Below, one piece after another: positions 36,685 through 45,980 of a stretch of DNA of 64,000 nucleotides. Position 1 is the stretch's first letter, and each line of letters begins with the position of its first letter. The position numbers were made by a program, and so were the translations under genes. This stretch comes from Citrobacter amalonaticus (GTDB lineage: Bacteria; Pseudomonadota; Gammaproteobacteria; Enterobacterales; Enterobacteriaceae). The stretch lies in assembly GCF_018252635.1 (NCBI RefSeq), contig NZ_JAGTXM010000001.1, positions 62,122 to 126,121 on the forward strand, given 5' to 3'. The notes beneath the pieces are model-generated. The model was given only the letters and a program-made list of their open reading frames with translations. It was not told the DNA's origin and did no database searches.

Positions 36685-38643
36685 TTATGATGGCATCGCG
36701 ATGGCCTGTTTCTCTTCGAGCAGTTTCTCTACCACGCCAGGATCGGCGAGGGTCGACGTATCGCCCAGATTGCTGGTATCCCCCGCCGCGATCTTGCGCA
36801 AAATACGGCGCATGATTTTGCCGGAACGGGTTTTCGGCAGTGAGTCGGTCCAGTGCAGCACGTCCGGCGTCGCCAGCGGGCCAATCTCTTTACGTACCCA
36901 GTTGCGCACGTCGGCGTACAGCTCTGGGGATGGCTCTTCGCCGTGATTCAGCGTCACATAGGCATAAATCGCCTGTCCCTTGATGTTGTGCGGAATGCCG
37001 ACCACCGCCGCTTCGGCAATCTTCGGATGCGCCACCAGCGCGGATTCAATCTCCGCCGTGCCCAGACGGTGACCGGAGACGTTCAGCACGTCGTCAACGC
37101 GGCCGGTGATCCAGTAGTAACCGTCTTCATCACGACGAGCGCCGTCGCCGCTGAAATACATGTTTTTAAAGGTTGAGAAGTAGGTTTGCTCAAAGCGTTC
37201 GTGATCGCCGAACAGCGTACGCGCCTGTCCCGGCCAGGAGTCGGTGATCACCAGGTTGCCTTCGGTGGCCCCTTCCTGCGGATTGCCTTCGTTATCCACT
37301 AGCGCAGGCTGCACGCCGAAGAATGGACGGGTGGCGGAACCCGCTTTCAGTTCGGTCGCGCCCGGCAGCGGGGTGATCATGAAGCCACCGGTTTCGGTCT
37401 GCCACCAGGTATCCACCACCGGGCATTTTTCGTTACCGATCTTCTTCCAGTACCACTCCCACGCTTCCGGGTTGATGGGCTCGCCAACCGATCCCAGAAT
37501 GCGCAGCGATGAGCGGTCTGTGCCCTCTATCGCCTTATCGCCTTCCGCCATCAGGGCGCGGATCGCCGTCGGCGCGGTATAGAGAATGTTGACCTTATGC
37601 TTATCCACCACCTGGCTCATGCGCGCCGGGGTTGGCCAGTTCGGCACCCCTTCAAACATCAGCGTGGTCGCACCGCAGGCCAACGGGCCATACAGCAGGT
37701 AGCTGTGCCCGGTGACCCAACCCACATCGGCGGTACACCAGTAGATATCGCCCGGATGGTAGTCAAACACATACTTAAAGGTTGTTGCCGCATACACCAG
37801 ATAGCCGCCGGTGGTGTGCAGCACGCCCTTCGGTTTACCAGTGGAGCCCGAGGTATACAGGATAAATAGCGGATCTTCGGCGTTCATCTCTGCGGGTTGA
37901 TGTTCAGCACTGGCTTTTTCAATCAGATCGCTCCACCACAGGTCACGACCTTCCTGCCATTCGATATTGCCGCCAGTGCGCTTGAGCACAACCACATGCT
38001 CGATGGTTTTCACGTTCGGGTTTTTCAGCGCATCGTCGACGTTTTTCTTCAGTGGAATGCTACGACCGGCGCGCACGCCTTCGTCAGCGGTGATCACCAG
38101 CTTCGAACTGGAATCAATGATGCGTCCGGCGACCGCTTCCGGCGAAAATCCGCCAAAAATCACCGAGTGCACAGCGCCAATGCGGGCGCAGGCCAGCATG
38201 GCGACAGCAGCTTCTGGCACCATAGGCATATAGATTGCCACCACATCGCCTTTTTTAATGCCCAGATCCTGCAAGGTATTGGCGAAACGGCAGACATCGC
38301 GATGCAGTTCGCGATACGTGATGTGTTTGCTCTGCGAGGCGTCATCGCCTTCCCAGATGATGGCGGTGCGATCGCCATTTTCTTGCAGGTGGCGGTCGAG
38401 ACAGTTGGCCGCCAGGTTCAGCGTACCGTCCTCATACCATTTAATGGACACATTGCCTGGCGCGAAAGAGGTGTTCTTCACTTTCTGGTACGGCGTGATC
38501 CAGTCCAGAATTTTTCCCTGCTCGCCCCAGAAGGTATCTGGCTCGTTAATAGATTGTTGGTACTTCGCTTCGTACTGCTCCGGATTTATCAGGCAACGAT
38601 CCGCAATGTTTGCGGGAATAGCGTGTTTGTGAATTTGGCTCAT
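36685..38643 (-). CDS. acs: Acetyl-CoA synthetase Acs
   Basis: AMP-forming acetate:CoA ligase used to scavenge low acetate. The 652 residues match E. coli. Motifs of the adenylate-forming family are intact: [11 protein letters not shown] (P-loop), T-W-W-Q-T-E-T-G-G (A5), and [12 protein letters not shown]. The catalytic lysine, Lys609 in T-R-S-G-K-I-M-R-R, is the site of inhibitory acetylation reversed by CobB. The ATG follows AAGGAGAA on the minus strand. It is the first gene of acs-yjcH-actP and divergent from nrfA. Confidence 0.98.
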   Translation of the reverse strand: MSQIHKHAIPANIADRCLINPEQYEAKYQQSINEPDTFWGEQGKILDWITPYQKVKNTSFAPGNVSIKWYEDGTLNLAANCLDRHLQENGDRTAIIWEGDDASQSKHITYRELHRDVCRFANTLQDLGIKKGDVVAIYMPMVPEAAVAMLACARIGAVHSVIFGGFSPEAVAGRIIDSSSKLVITADEGVRAGRSIPLKKNVDDALKNPNVKTIEHVVVLKRTGGNIEWQEGRDLWWSDLIEKASAEHQPAEMNAEDPLFILYTSGSTGKPKGVLHTTGGYLVYAATTFKYVFDYHPGDIYWCTADVGWVTGHSYLLYGPLACGATTLMFEGVPNWPTPARMSQVVDKHKVNILYTAPTAIRALMAEGDKAIEGTDRSSLRILGSVGEPINPEAWEWYWKKIGNEKCPVVDTWWQTETGGFMITPLPGATELKAGSATRPFFGVQPALVDNEGNPQEGATEGNLVITDSWPGQARTLFGDHERFEQTYFSTFKNMYFSGDGARRDEDGYYWITGRVDDVLNVSGHRLGTAEIESALVAHPKIAEAAVVGIPHNIKGQAIYAYVTLNHGEEPSPELYADVRNWVRKEIGPLATPDVLHWTDSLPKTRSGKIMRRILRKIAAGDTSNLGDTSTLADPGVVEKLLEEKQAIAMPS

Positions 38644-39074
38644 GGCTTTTGTTCTCCTTGTAGGATGTTAATAATATGTCTCACAAACGTTAAATGTAGG
38701 GGCTTTGACAGTTTTGTTTAGGTTTTGCGCGACAGATCACGCAATACAGGAATTGTGCAAATTAACGGCAATACGTTTTTTGAAGGAAACCAACAAAAGT
38801 TGATAAAATCTTTCCGTTACAGAGGGTTATGTTAATTTTTCACGAATGGTGATTGAGGTCGTAAAAGGGGAAAGGAGTAGTGAAAAAACGACCGGACTAA
38901 CTCTAAAGTGGTATTTTACATACACTTACAATTGATTAAAGACAACATTTTCAGTGTGGTTTTTTGTTACATCTAGATTAGGGCAATGTCATGGCGGTGT
39001 GTGTGGTTATCGTCATGGATAGAATAAAAAAGAACCGTCATTGAACGCAATGGCGCAATCTGGATGAGACCTCT
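38644..39074. promoter_or_regulatory. Divergent acs / nrfA control region
   Basis: This 431-bp non-coding region must hold both promoters. TTGATTAAAGACAA (38932-38945) matches the FNR consensus TTGAT-N4-ATCAA in 8 of 10 positions and lies about 41 bases before a likely nrfA start near 38980-38986 (-10 TAGATT at 38974). Heptamers like TACATAC and TACACTT just upstream resemble NarL/NarP sites. TGCGC-N6-TCACG (38726-38741) is a weak CRP-like site on the acs side. E. coli is known to use CRP, IHF, Fis, FNR and NarL/P here. Confidence 0.6.
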
Positions 39075-40511
39075 ATGGCAAGGATTACACGACGCGCACG
39101 CCGTTTCTTCAGCCTGATCGTACCGCTGTTTTTCATTTCTGCGGTTTATGCTGAGCAAACGCCCGAACCCGCAAAGACTGTTACCGTTGAAGCGAAGAAT
39201 GAAGTCTTCGCCCCTCAACATCCCGATCAATATCTCTCATGGAAAGCGACCTCAGAACAAGCAAAGCGTGAAGACGCATTAGCAGAAGATCCCCGCCTGG
39301 TGATCCTGTGGGCGGGATATCCGTTTTCCCGTGATTACAACAAACCGCGTGGGCACGCCTATGCAGTGACCGATGTGCGTGAAACCTTGCGTACTGGTGC
39401 CCCAAAAACTGCTGAAGACGGCCCATTGCCGATGGCTTGCTGGAGTTGTAAAAGCCCGGACGTAGCGCGTCTGATCCAGAAAGACGGTGAAGACGGTTAC
39501 TTCCACGGCATGTGGGCACGTGGCGGTCCGGAAGTTGTTAACAACCTGGGTTGTGGCGATTGCCACAACACGGCGTCACCTGACTTCGCGAAAGGCAAAC
39601 CTGAGTTGACGTTGTCTCGTCCGTACGCCGAACGTGCGATGGAGACCATCGGCAAACCATTTGATAAAGCCGGTCGTTTCGACCAGCAGTCGATGGTTTG
39701 CGCCCAGTGTCACGTGGAATACCACTTTGATGGCAAAAACAAAGCCGTCAAGTTCCCGTGGGATGACGGCATGAAAGTCGAAGATATGGAGAAATACTAT
39801 GACGCCATTACTTTCGCTGACTGGACCAACTCGCTGTCAAAAACGCCGATGCTGAAAGCGCAGCATCCGGAATATGAAACCTGGAGCGTGGGTATTCACG
39901 GTAAAAACAATGTGACCTGCATTGACTGTCATATGCCGAAAGTGCAGAACGCCGAAGGCAAACTCTATACCGATCATAAGATTGGCAACCCGTTTGACAA
40001 CTTCCCGCAAACCTGTGCGAACTGCCATACCCAGGATAAGGCCTCCCTGCAAAATGTGGTCGCTGAGCGTAAGAAGGCGATCAATGGGCTGAAAATCAAG
40101 GTTGAAGATCAACTGGTGCGTGCTCACTTCGAAGCGAAGGCGGCCTGGGATGCGGGCGCAACGGAAGCAGAAATGAAGCCGATTCTGAGCGATATCCGTC
40201 ACGCACAGTGGCGCTGGGATCTGGCCATTGCCTCTCACGGTATCCATATGCACGCCCCGGAAGAAGGTTTGCGGATGTTAGGCATCGCGATGGACAAAGC
40301 CGCTGATGCCCGGACTAAGCTGGCGCGTCTGCTGGCAACCAAAGGCATCACCCATGAAATCGCGATTCCGGATATCTCCACCAAAGAGAAAGCCCAGGCG
40401 GCCATTGGTCTGAACATGCAGCAGATTAACGCCGATAAACAGGACTTTATCAAAACGGTGATCCCTCAGTGGGAAGAGCAGGCGCGTAAAAACGGTTTGT
40501 TAAGCCAATAA
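39075..40511 (+). CDS. nrfA: Cytochrome c552 nitrite reductase NrfA
   Basis: Periplasmic pentahaem enzyme that reduces nitrite to ammonia with six electrons. The 478 residues match E. coli, with a signal peptide ending near A-V-Y-A/E26. The active-site haem is bound by the unusual C-W-S-C-K motif (Cys122, Cys125, Lys126); four C-x-x-C-H motifs follow (CGDCH, CAQCH, CIDCH, CANCH). The CWSCK haem requires the dedicated lyase NrfEFG encoded downstream. Expression is expected under anoxia through FNR and NarL/NarP. Confidence 0.99.
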   Translation: MARITRRARRFFSLIVPLFFISAVYAEQTPEPAKTVTVEAKNEVFAPQHPDQYLSWKATSEQAKREDALAEDPRLVILWAGYPFSRDYNKPRGHAYAVTDVRETLRTGAPKTAEDGPLPMACWSCKSPDVARLIQKDGEDGYFHGMWARGGPEVVNNLGCGDCHNTASPDFAKGKPELTLSRPYAERAMETIGKPFDKAGRFDQQSMVCAQCHVEYHFDGKNKAVKFPWDDGMKVEDMEKYYDAITFADWTNSLSKTPMLKAQHPEYETWSVGIHGKNNVTCIDCHMPKVQNAEGKLYTDHKIGNPFDNFPQTCANCHTQDKASLQNVVAERKKAINGLKIKVEDQLVRAHFEAKAAWDAGATEAEMKPILSDIRHAQWRWDLAIASHGIHMHAPEEGLRMLGIAMDKAADARTKLARLLATKGITHEIAIPDISTKEKAQAAIGLNMQQINADKQDFIKTVIPQWEEQARKNGLLSQ

Positions 40512-40518
40512 CCTCAAT

Positions 40519-40598
40519 TTGCCGGATGACAGCGCAAGCGCTTTATCCGGCCTACAGAAGTCGTGTAGGCCAGATAAGCGTAGCGCCATCAGGCATTA
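40519..40598. repeat. BIME between nrfA and nrfB
   Basis: Two facing REP units: TGCCGGATGACAGCGCAAGC with TATCCGGCCTAC, and GTAGGCCAGATAAGCG with GCGCCATCAGGCA. It sits inside the nrf operon directly after the most abundant product's gene, a position where REP hairpins often protect the upstream mRNA. Confidence 0.9.
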
Positions 40599-40613
40599 TG
40601 CAACGGAGTGAAT

Positions 40614-41177
40614 ATGAGCGTATTCCGTTCGTTATTAACTGCTGGGGTGCTGGCGTCAGGTCTTTTATGGAGCCTGAGTGGGATAACCGCCACGCCAACG
40701 CCGCAGGAGTCTGAACGCTGGACGGTCACCCAACAGCGTAGCCCGGATGCCGCGTGTCTGGACTGTCACAAGCCGGATACCGAAGGGATGCATGGAAAGC
40801 ATGCGTCCGTGACCAATCCGAACAATAAACTGCCGGTTACTTGTACCAACTGTCATGGCAAGCCATCGCCTCAGCATCGTGAAGGGGCGAAGGATGTGAT
40901 GCGCTTTAACGAGCCGATGTACAACGTGGAGCAGCAGAACAGCGTTTGTCTGTCCTGTCATTTGCCTGAGCAGTTGCAAAAAGCGTTCTGGCCGCACGAT
41001 GTCCACGTGACGAAAGTGGCCTGCGCCAGTTGTCACTCACTGCATCCGAAGCAAGACACGATGCAGACGTTAAGCGATAAAGGACGAGTTAAGATTTGCG
41101 TCGATTGCCACAGCGATCAGCGTAACAACCCGAACTTTAATCCGGCGTCTGTTCCTTTGCTTAAGGAGCATCCATGA
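40614..41177 (+). CDS. nrfB: Pentahaem electron carrier NrfB
   Basis: Periplasmic electron donor to NrfA. ATG 40614 (GGAG 6 bases upstream) gives 187 residues; a GTG two codons earlier is in frame. A signal peptide ([15 protein letters not shown]) is followed by five C-x-x-C-H haem motifs: CLDCH, CTNCH, CLSCH, CASCH and CVDCH. It is one residue shorter than E. coli NrfB. Its stop overlaps the nrfC start (ATGA), so these genes are coupled. Confidence 0.97.
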   Translation: MSVFRSLLTAGVLASGLLWSLSGITATPTPQESERWTVTQQRSPDAACLDCHKPDTEGMHGKHASVTNPNNKLPVTCTNCHGKPSPQHREGAKDVMRFNEPMYNVEQQNSVCLSCHLPEQLQKAFWPHDVHVTKVACASCHSLHPKQDTMQTLSDKGRVKICVDCHSDQRNNPNFNPASVPLLKEHP

Positions 41178-41845
41178 GTTGCTCTCGTCGCCAGTTCATC
41201 ACCGGCGTCGGCGCGCTGGTGGCCGTCAGCGGTACAGCAGGACGCGTGGTGGCGAAAACGTTGAATATCAACGGCGTGCGATATGGCATGGTGCATGATG
41301 AATCATTATGCATCGGCTGTACCGCCTGTATGGATGCCTGTCGGGAAGTCAACAACGTGCCGGAAGGCGTGTCGCGACTCACCATCATACGTAGCGAACC
41401 GCTGGGCACATTTCCGGATGTGAAGTACCGCTTCTTCCGCCATTCGTGCCAGCACTGCGATCACGCGCCGTGCGTTGACGTCTGCCCGACCGGGGCGTCG
41501 TATCGCGATGCCGCCAATGGCATTGTGGATGTGAACCCGGATCTCTGTGTCGGCTGCCAGTACTGCATTGCGGCGTGTCCGTATCGCGTACGCTTTATCC
41601 ATCCGGTCACGAAAACGGCGGATAAATGCGATTTCTGCCGTAAAACAAACCTGAAAGCGGGCAAACTGCCGGCCTGCGTCGAGTCCTGCCCGACGAAGGC
41701 GCTGACGTTTGGCAATCTGGACGATCCTGACAGCGATATTTCCCGGCTGTTGCGACAGAAAACCACTTATCGCTACAAGCTGGCGCTGGGTACCAAACCG
41801 AAGGTCTACCGCGTTCCCTTTAAATATGGGGAGGTGAGCCAATGA
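41174..41845 (+). CDS. nrfC: NrfC, ferredoxin-like quinol dehydrogenase subunit
   Basis: Periplasmic iron-sulphur protein that with NrfD passes electrons from menaquinol to NrfB. The 223 residues begin with a twin-arginine signal ([10 protein letters not shown]). Four [4Fe-4S] clusters are indicated by [32 protein letters not shown] and C-D-F-C...C-V-E-S-C-P. It overlaps nrfB and nrfD by 4 bases each, typical of this operon. Confidence 0.97.
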   Translation: MSCSRRQFITGVGALVAVSGTAGRVVAKTLNINGVRYGMVHDESLCIGCTACMDACREVNNVPEGVSRLTIIRSEPLGTFPDVKYRFFRHSCQHCDHAPCVDVCPTGASYRDAANGIVDVNPDLCVGCQYCIAACPYRVRFIHPVTKTADKCDFCRKTNLKAGKLPACVESCPTKALTFGNLDDPDSDISRLLRQKTTYRYKLALGTKPKVYRVPFKYGEVSQ

Positions 41846-42798
41846 CAAATGCATCTGCTTTCCACTTTGAATCACTGGTGTGGGACTGGCCCATCGCTAT
41901 CTATCTGTTTCTGATTGGTATTTCTGCCGGACTGGTGACGCTCTCCATCCTGCTGCGCCGTTACCATCCGGAGGCGGGCGGAGCGGACAGTACGCTGCTG
42001 CGCACCACGCTGGTGGTGGGGCCGGGGGCGATTATTTTCGGCCTGTTGATTCTGATCTTCCACCTGACGCGTCCCTGGACCTTCTGGAAGCTGATGTTCC
42101 ACTACAGCTTTACGTCGGTGATGTCGATGGGGGTTTTACTGTTTCAGTTGTATATGGTCGTGCTGATTCTGTGGCTGGCCATCATCTTTCAAAAAGAGGT
42201 GATGGTCCTGCAACAGCGTTGGTTCCCCCGTCTGGGACTAGTGCAGAAGGTGCTGACGCTATTAACGCCGTTCAACCGTGGGCTAGAAACGCTGATGCTG
42301 GTGCTGGCGGTATTGCTGGGTGCCTATACCGGTTTCCTGCTTTCGGTACTGAAATCCTATCCGTTCCTGAATAACCCGATCCTGCCAGTGCTGTTCCTGT
42401 TTTCCGGGATCTCCTCCGGTGCGGCGGTGGCGCTGATCGCGATGGCATTACGTCAGCGTGGTAATCCGCATAGTACCGAGGCGCATTTTATTCACCGGGT
42501 GGAAACGCCGGTGGTGTGGCTGGAGATCTTCCTGCTGGCCGCCTTCTTTGTGGGGTTGGCGCTGGGTGATGACGGCAAAATGCGCGCCTTGTCGGCGGCG
42601 TTGGGGGGCGGTTTCTGGACCTGGTGGTTCTGGATAGGTGTTGCGGGGCTGGGATTGATTGTGCCGATGCTGCTCAAGCCCTGGGCCAGTCGCCATTCAA
42701 CCTTTCATGGTGTGCTGGCGGTATGTGGCGCCAGCCTGACGGGCGTACTGTTACTGCGCTTTTTCATTCTCTATGCGGGGCAGCTAACCGTAGCGTAA
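41842..42798 (+). CDS. nrfD: NrfD, membrane quinol dehydrogenase subunit
   Basis: Integral inner-membrane protein of the NrfD/PsrC family that oxidises menaquinol for NrfC. The 318 residues contain about eight hydrophobic segments, opening with W-D-W-P-I-A-I-Y-L-F-L-I-G-I-S-A-G, the family signature near the quinol site. It overlaps the nrfC stop by 4 bases. No cofactor motif is present, as usual for this family. Confidence 0.96.
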   Translation: MTNASAFHFESLVWDWPIAIYLFLIGISAGLVTLSILLRRYHPEAGGADSTLLRTTLVVGPGAIIFGLLILIFHLTRPWTFWKLMFHYSFTSVMSMGVLLFQLYMVVLILWLAIIFQKEVMVLQQRWFPRLGLVQKVLTLLTPFNRGLETLMLVLAVLLGAYTGFLLSVLKSYPFLNNPILPVLFLFSGISSGAAVALIAMALRQRGNPHSTEAHFIHRVETPVVWLEIFLLAAFFVGLALGDDGKMRALSAALGGGFWTWWFWIGVAGLGLIVPMLLKPWASRHSTFHGVLAVCGASLTGVLLLRFFILYAGQLTVA

Positions 42799-42806
42799 GG
42801 TGATTT

Positions 42807-44534
42807 CTGGACGTACTCCTTCCTGAAGCCGGTTTTCTGGCGCTGTTATTCAGTCTTGGGGTCAACGTGTTGACCCCGCTTGCCGTACTGGCAGGTGAAC
42901 GCCTGCGCTGGCAGGGCATAATGCGTCTGGCGAGCGTGGGCGTCTGGACGCAATTTGCGTGCCTGTTGCTCGCCTTCTTGATTCTGGTGTTCTGCTTTCT
43001 GACCAGTGATTTCTCGGTTATCTATGTGGCACAACACAGCCACAGCCTGCTGTCGTGGGGACTCAAACTGGCGGCGGTGTGGGGCGGTCATGAAGGGTCG
43101 CTGCTGCTGTGGGTGCTCTTTCTGTCCGGCTGGAGCGCGCTGTTTGCCTGGCGTTATCGCCGCGAATCTGATCCTCTGTTTACGTTCACGCTCAGTGTAC
43201 TCTCGCTAATCACGGCGTTACTGCTGCTGTTTGTGGTGTTCTGGTCCGATCCGTTTGTCCGTATCTTTCCGCCAGCGATTGAAGGGCGCGATCTCAACCC
43301 GATGTTGCAACATCTAGGGCTGATCCTCCATCCGCCGTTGCTGTATCTGGGGTATGGCGGTTTGATGGTTGCCGCCGGCGTGGCGCTGGCCTCGCTGTTG
43401 CGCGGCGATTTCACGAAGATGACGGCCTGGGTGTGCTGGCGCTGGGCGCTACCCGGTTGGTGTGCGCTGACGGCTGGCATCATTCTCGGCTCATGGTGGG
43501 CCTATTGCGAACTGGGGTGGGGCGGCTGGTGGTTCTGGGACCCGGTAGAAAACGCGTCTTTATTACCCTGGCTTTCTGCCAGTGCGCTACTGCACAGCCT
43601 GTATATGTCGCGTGAACGCGGTATTTTCCGCCACTGGTCGTTACTGCTGGCGATTGTCACGCTGATCCTCTCTTTGCTGGGAACGTTGATTGTCCGTTCC
43701 GGTATTCTCGTTTCCGTACACGCTTTTGCGCTGGATAACGTGCGCGCCGTGCCGTTGTTTGCCCTCTTTACCATTATGAGTCTGGCCGCACTCGGCTTGT
43801 ACGGCTGGCGGGCGCGGGCTAATCAACAGGCCATACGTCTGGGCGGCTGGTCGCGCGAAATGTTGATTCTGGCGGCGCTGCTGCTCTTTTGCGCGGTGCT
43901 GTTGATCGTACTGATTGGTACGCTCTACCCAATGATTTATGGCCTGTTGGGGTGGGGGCGACTGTCGGTAGGCGCGCCGTATTTCAATCGTGCCACCTTG
44001 CCGTTTGGCTTGCTGATGTTGGTGGTGATCGTGATCACGATGGTCAGGCGCCGGAAGGGGGCCGTGCACCGTCAGTTTCCGGCGCTGTTGGCGCACGCGG
44101 GCGTGCTGGTTTTTGCCGCGGGGATCCTCTTCTCCAGCGGCAGTCGCCAGGAGATAAGCCTCAACCTGAGTCCAGGTCAGCAGGTTGAACTGGCGGGGTA
44201 TACCTTCCGCTTTGAACGGCTGGATCTGGCCGCGAAAGGGAACTACACCACCGAAAAGGCGCTGATTACGCTGTGGCAGGGCGATAAACAAACAGGCACC
44301 CTGACGCCCGAGCGGCGCTTTTATTCCGCTCGCCGCCAACAGATGATGGAGCCTGGCATCCGCTGGGATCTGCTTCATGACTGGTATGCGGTGATGGGTG
44401 AAAAAACGGGCGAGGAACGGTATGCCATGCGCCTGTATGTGCAAAGCGGTGTGCGCTGGATTTGGGGCGGGGGGCTGTTAATGATTGCCGGGGCGCTGCT
44501 CAGCGGCTGGCGGGGGAGAAAACGCGATGCGTAG
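42807..44534 (+). CDS. nrfE: Haem lyase subunit NrfE (CcmF-like), probable CTG start
   Basis: Membrane haem lyase subunit for attaching haem to the NrfA CWSCK site; CcmF/CcsA family. The W-G-G-W-W-F-W-D-P-V-E-N motif (WWD, haem handling) and A-T/V-W-G-G-H-E-G-S-L-L-L-W are clear. The open frame begins at 42804 without ATG. Residues L-P-E-A-G-F-L-A-L-L-F-S-L-G upstream of the first GTG (42867) match the CcmF-type N terminus (M-P-E-I-G), so the real start should lie before them. CTG at 42807, 3 bases after AAGGTGA, is the best candidate and gives 575 residues. The GTG start would drop 20 residues. Confidence 0.85.
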   Translation: MDVLLPEAGFLALLFSLGVNVLTPLAVLAGERLRWQGIMRLASVGVWTQFACLLLAFLILVFCFLTSDFSVIYVAQHSHSLLSWGLKLAAVWGGHEGSLLLWVLFLSGWSALFAWRYRRESDPLFTFTLSVLSLITALLLLFVVFWSDPFVRIFPPAIEGRDLNPMLQHLGLILHPPLLYLGYGGLMVAAGVALASLLRGDFTKMTAWVCWRWALPGWCALTAGIILGSWWAYCELGWGGWWFWDPVENASLLPWLSASALLHSLYMSRERGIFRHWSLLLAIVTLILSLLGTLIVRSGILVSVHAFALDNVRAVPLFALFTIMSLAALGLYGWRARANQQAIRLGGWSREMLILAALLLFCAVLLIVLIGTLYPMIYGLLGWGRLSVGAPYFNRATLPFGLLMLVVIVITMVRRRKGAVHRQFPALLAHAGVLVFAAGILFSSGSRQEISLNLSPGQQVELAGYTFRFERLDLAAKGNYTTEKALITLWQGDKQTGTLTPERRFYSARRQQMMEPGIRWDLLHDWYAVMGEKTGEERYAMRLYVQSGVRWIWGGGLLMIAGALLSGWRGRKRDA

Positions 44535-45030
44535 TCTTATCTGTAATGTGCCGGATGGCGGCGCACACGCCTTATCCGGCCTACGATTTCAGCGCGTCCC
44601 AGGCCTGGTAAGCGCAGCGGCGTCAGGCACGATCGTGGCGTTTATCTTACTGTGGGTTATCTCTTTTTCCGCTCATGCTCAGGTGGTCGATACCTGGGCT
44701 TTTGACAATCCGCAGCAACAGGAAAAAGCGCTGTCGATCGCCAGCCAACTGCGCTGTCCGCAGTGCCAGAATCAAAACTTGCTGGAATCCAATGCGCCGG
44801 TTGCGGTCAGCATGCGCCACCAGGTCTATACGATGGTGGCAGAAGGGAAAGATGAAGCTGAAATCACCGCCTGGATGACCGCGCGGTACGGTGACTTTGT
44901 CCGCTATAACCCGCCTCTCACCGGGCAGACGCTGCTGCTGTGGGCGCTGCCATGCTTGTTATTATTGCTGGTAGGCGGCGTGCTCTGGCGGGCCAGTACG
45001 CGGCAGCGTAAAGAGGAGGGCAAACCATGA
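44527..45030 (+). CDS. nrfF: Haem lyase subunit NrfF with REP-encoded N-terminal extension
   Basis: CcmH-like thiol-redox partner for NrfA haem attachment. The mature part begins A-Q-V-V-D-T-W and has the redox motif [10 protein letters not shown], then a C-terminal membrane anchor. The expected short signal peptide is displaced: ATG 44527, inside the end of nrfE, gives 167 residues, of which about 8-35 are translated REP sequence ([12 protein letters not shown]). GTG 44635 would give 131 residues, close to E. coli NrfF (about 127), beginning directly at the hydrophobic A-F-I-L-L-W. Which start is used cannot be decided; the coordinates use the ATG. Confidence 0.8.
   Translation: MRSLICNVPDGGAHALSGLRFQRVPGLVSAAASGTIVAFILLWVISFSAHAQVVDTWAFDNPQQQEKALSIASQLRCPQCQNQNLLESNAPVAVSMRHQVYTMVAEGKDEAEITAWMTARYGDFVRYNPPLTGQTLLLWALPCLLLLLVGGVLWRASTRQRKEEGKP
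44549..44629. repeat. REP/BIME inside the 5' part of nrfF
   Basis: TGCCGGATGGCGGCGCACAC with TTATCCGGCCTACG, then AGGCCTGGTAAGCGCAGCGG with GCGTCAGGCA, form two facing REP units. The sequence keeps the nrfF frame open, with no stop. Confidence 0.92.
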
Positions 45031-45647
45031 GCCTGTCCGCACGCTCAGATGCATCTTCCCGTCCCTTGCCGGTGAAGTGGCTGGCGCTGGGCGTTGGGGT
45101 GATGATCATCGTTTGTCTCAGTGGCTATCTGCTGTCGCCAAAATGGCAGGCCGTACGAGACGAACAACGACGTCTGGCCGATCCGCTGCATGAATTTGCA
45201 GAGACCGCGACGCCGGAGGCCCAACTGATAGCGCTGCAAAAACTGATTCGCGCCAACCCGCAGGACAGCGAAAAGTGGGCGCTGCTCGGCGAGTATTATC
45301 TGTGGCGCAATGATTACGATAATGCGCTGCTGGCTTATCGTCAGGCTCTGCGTAGCCGTGGGGAGAATGCGGAGATCTATTCGGCGCTGGCGACCGTGCT
45401 CTACTACCAGGCTGGGCAGCACATGACGCCGGCGACCCGCAAAATGATTGATAAGGCGCTGGCGCTGGATGCTTCGGAAGTTACCGCGCTGATGCTACTG
45501 GCGTCGGATGCATTTATGCAGGCGGATTACAAACAGGCGATTGCGCAGTGGCAAAAAGTCCTGGATTTGAATTCACCGCGGGTGAATCGTGCGCAGCTGA
45601 TTGACTCGATTAACATGGCAAAGTTGTTACAGAATCGGCAGAAATAG
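45027..45647 (+). CDS. nrfG: NrfG, TPR subunit of the haem lyase
   Basis: Membrane-anchored TPR protein that binds the C terminus of apo-NrfA for haem attachment at CWSCK. The 206 residues have one N-terminal membrane helix (about 18-36, [13 protein letters not shown]) and TPR units from about residue 65 ([17 protein letters not shown]). It overlaps nrfF by 4 bases and is the last nrf gene. Confidence 0.95.
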   Translation: MSLSARSDASSRPLPVKWLALGVGVMIIVCLSGYLLSPKWQAVRDEQRRLADPLHEFAETATPEAQLIALQKLIRANPQDSEKWALLGEYYLWRNDYDNALLAYRQALRSRGENAEIYSALATVLYYQAGQHMTPATRKMIDKALALDASEVTALMLLASDAFMQADYKQAIAQWQKVLDLNSPRVNRAQLIDSINMAKLLQNRQK

Positions 45648-45980
45648 TTTTGTGCTTTAGGGAATTTATCTGTTTAAAAAACAAGCAAGTGAACCTCGCG
45701 GTCAAAATAATTCCTGATGGTTATAATTCAAAAATACAGATTTAAAAATCTTTCCATAACAAATAGTTATGCAATGTAATCCCGATAAATTCGCGTTATT
45801 ATGCATTAATTCAGCGAAAAGCCCTGTTCTTAAAGGGTTGCGTAATATGCCCTGCAAATGGTACTGATTATGCGCGTTAAAAAACTCTACAAACCAACGC
45901 AACACAATTCATACCCTTTCAGTATGTAACTATTCCTGTTTTTTAACCGGAGTAGTGTTCCATTGAGGAAGTCCGTCGTT
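45648..45980. other. Intergenic region nrfG-gltP
   Basis: An AT-rich gap of 333 bases with no gene. A small hairpin AGATTT/AAATCT lies at 45739-45751. The gltP promoter should be here, but no single -10/-35 pair stands out. Confidence 0.5.
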
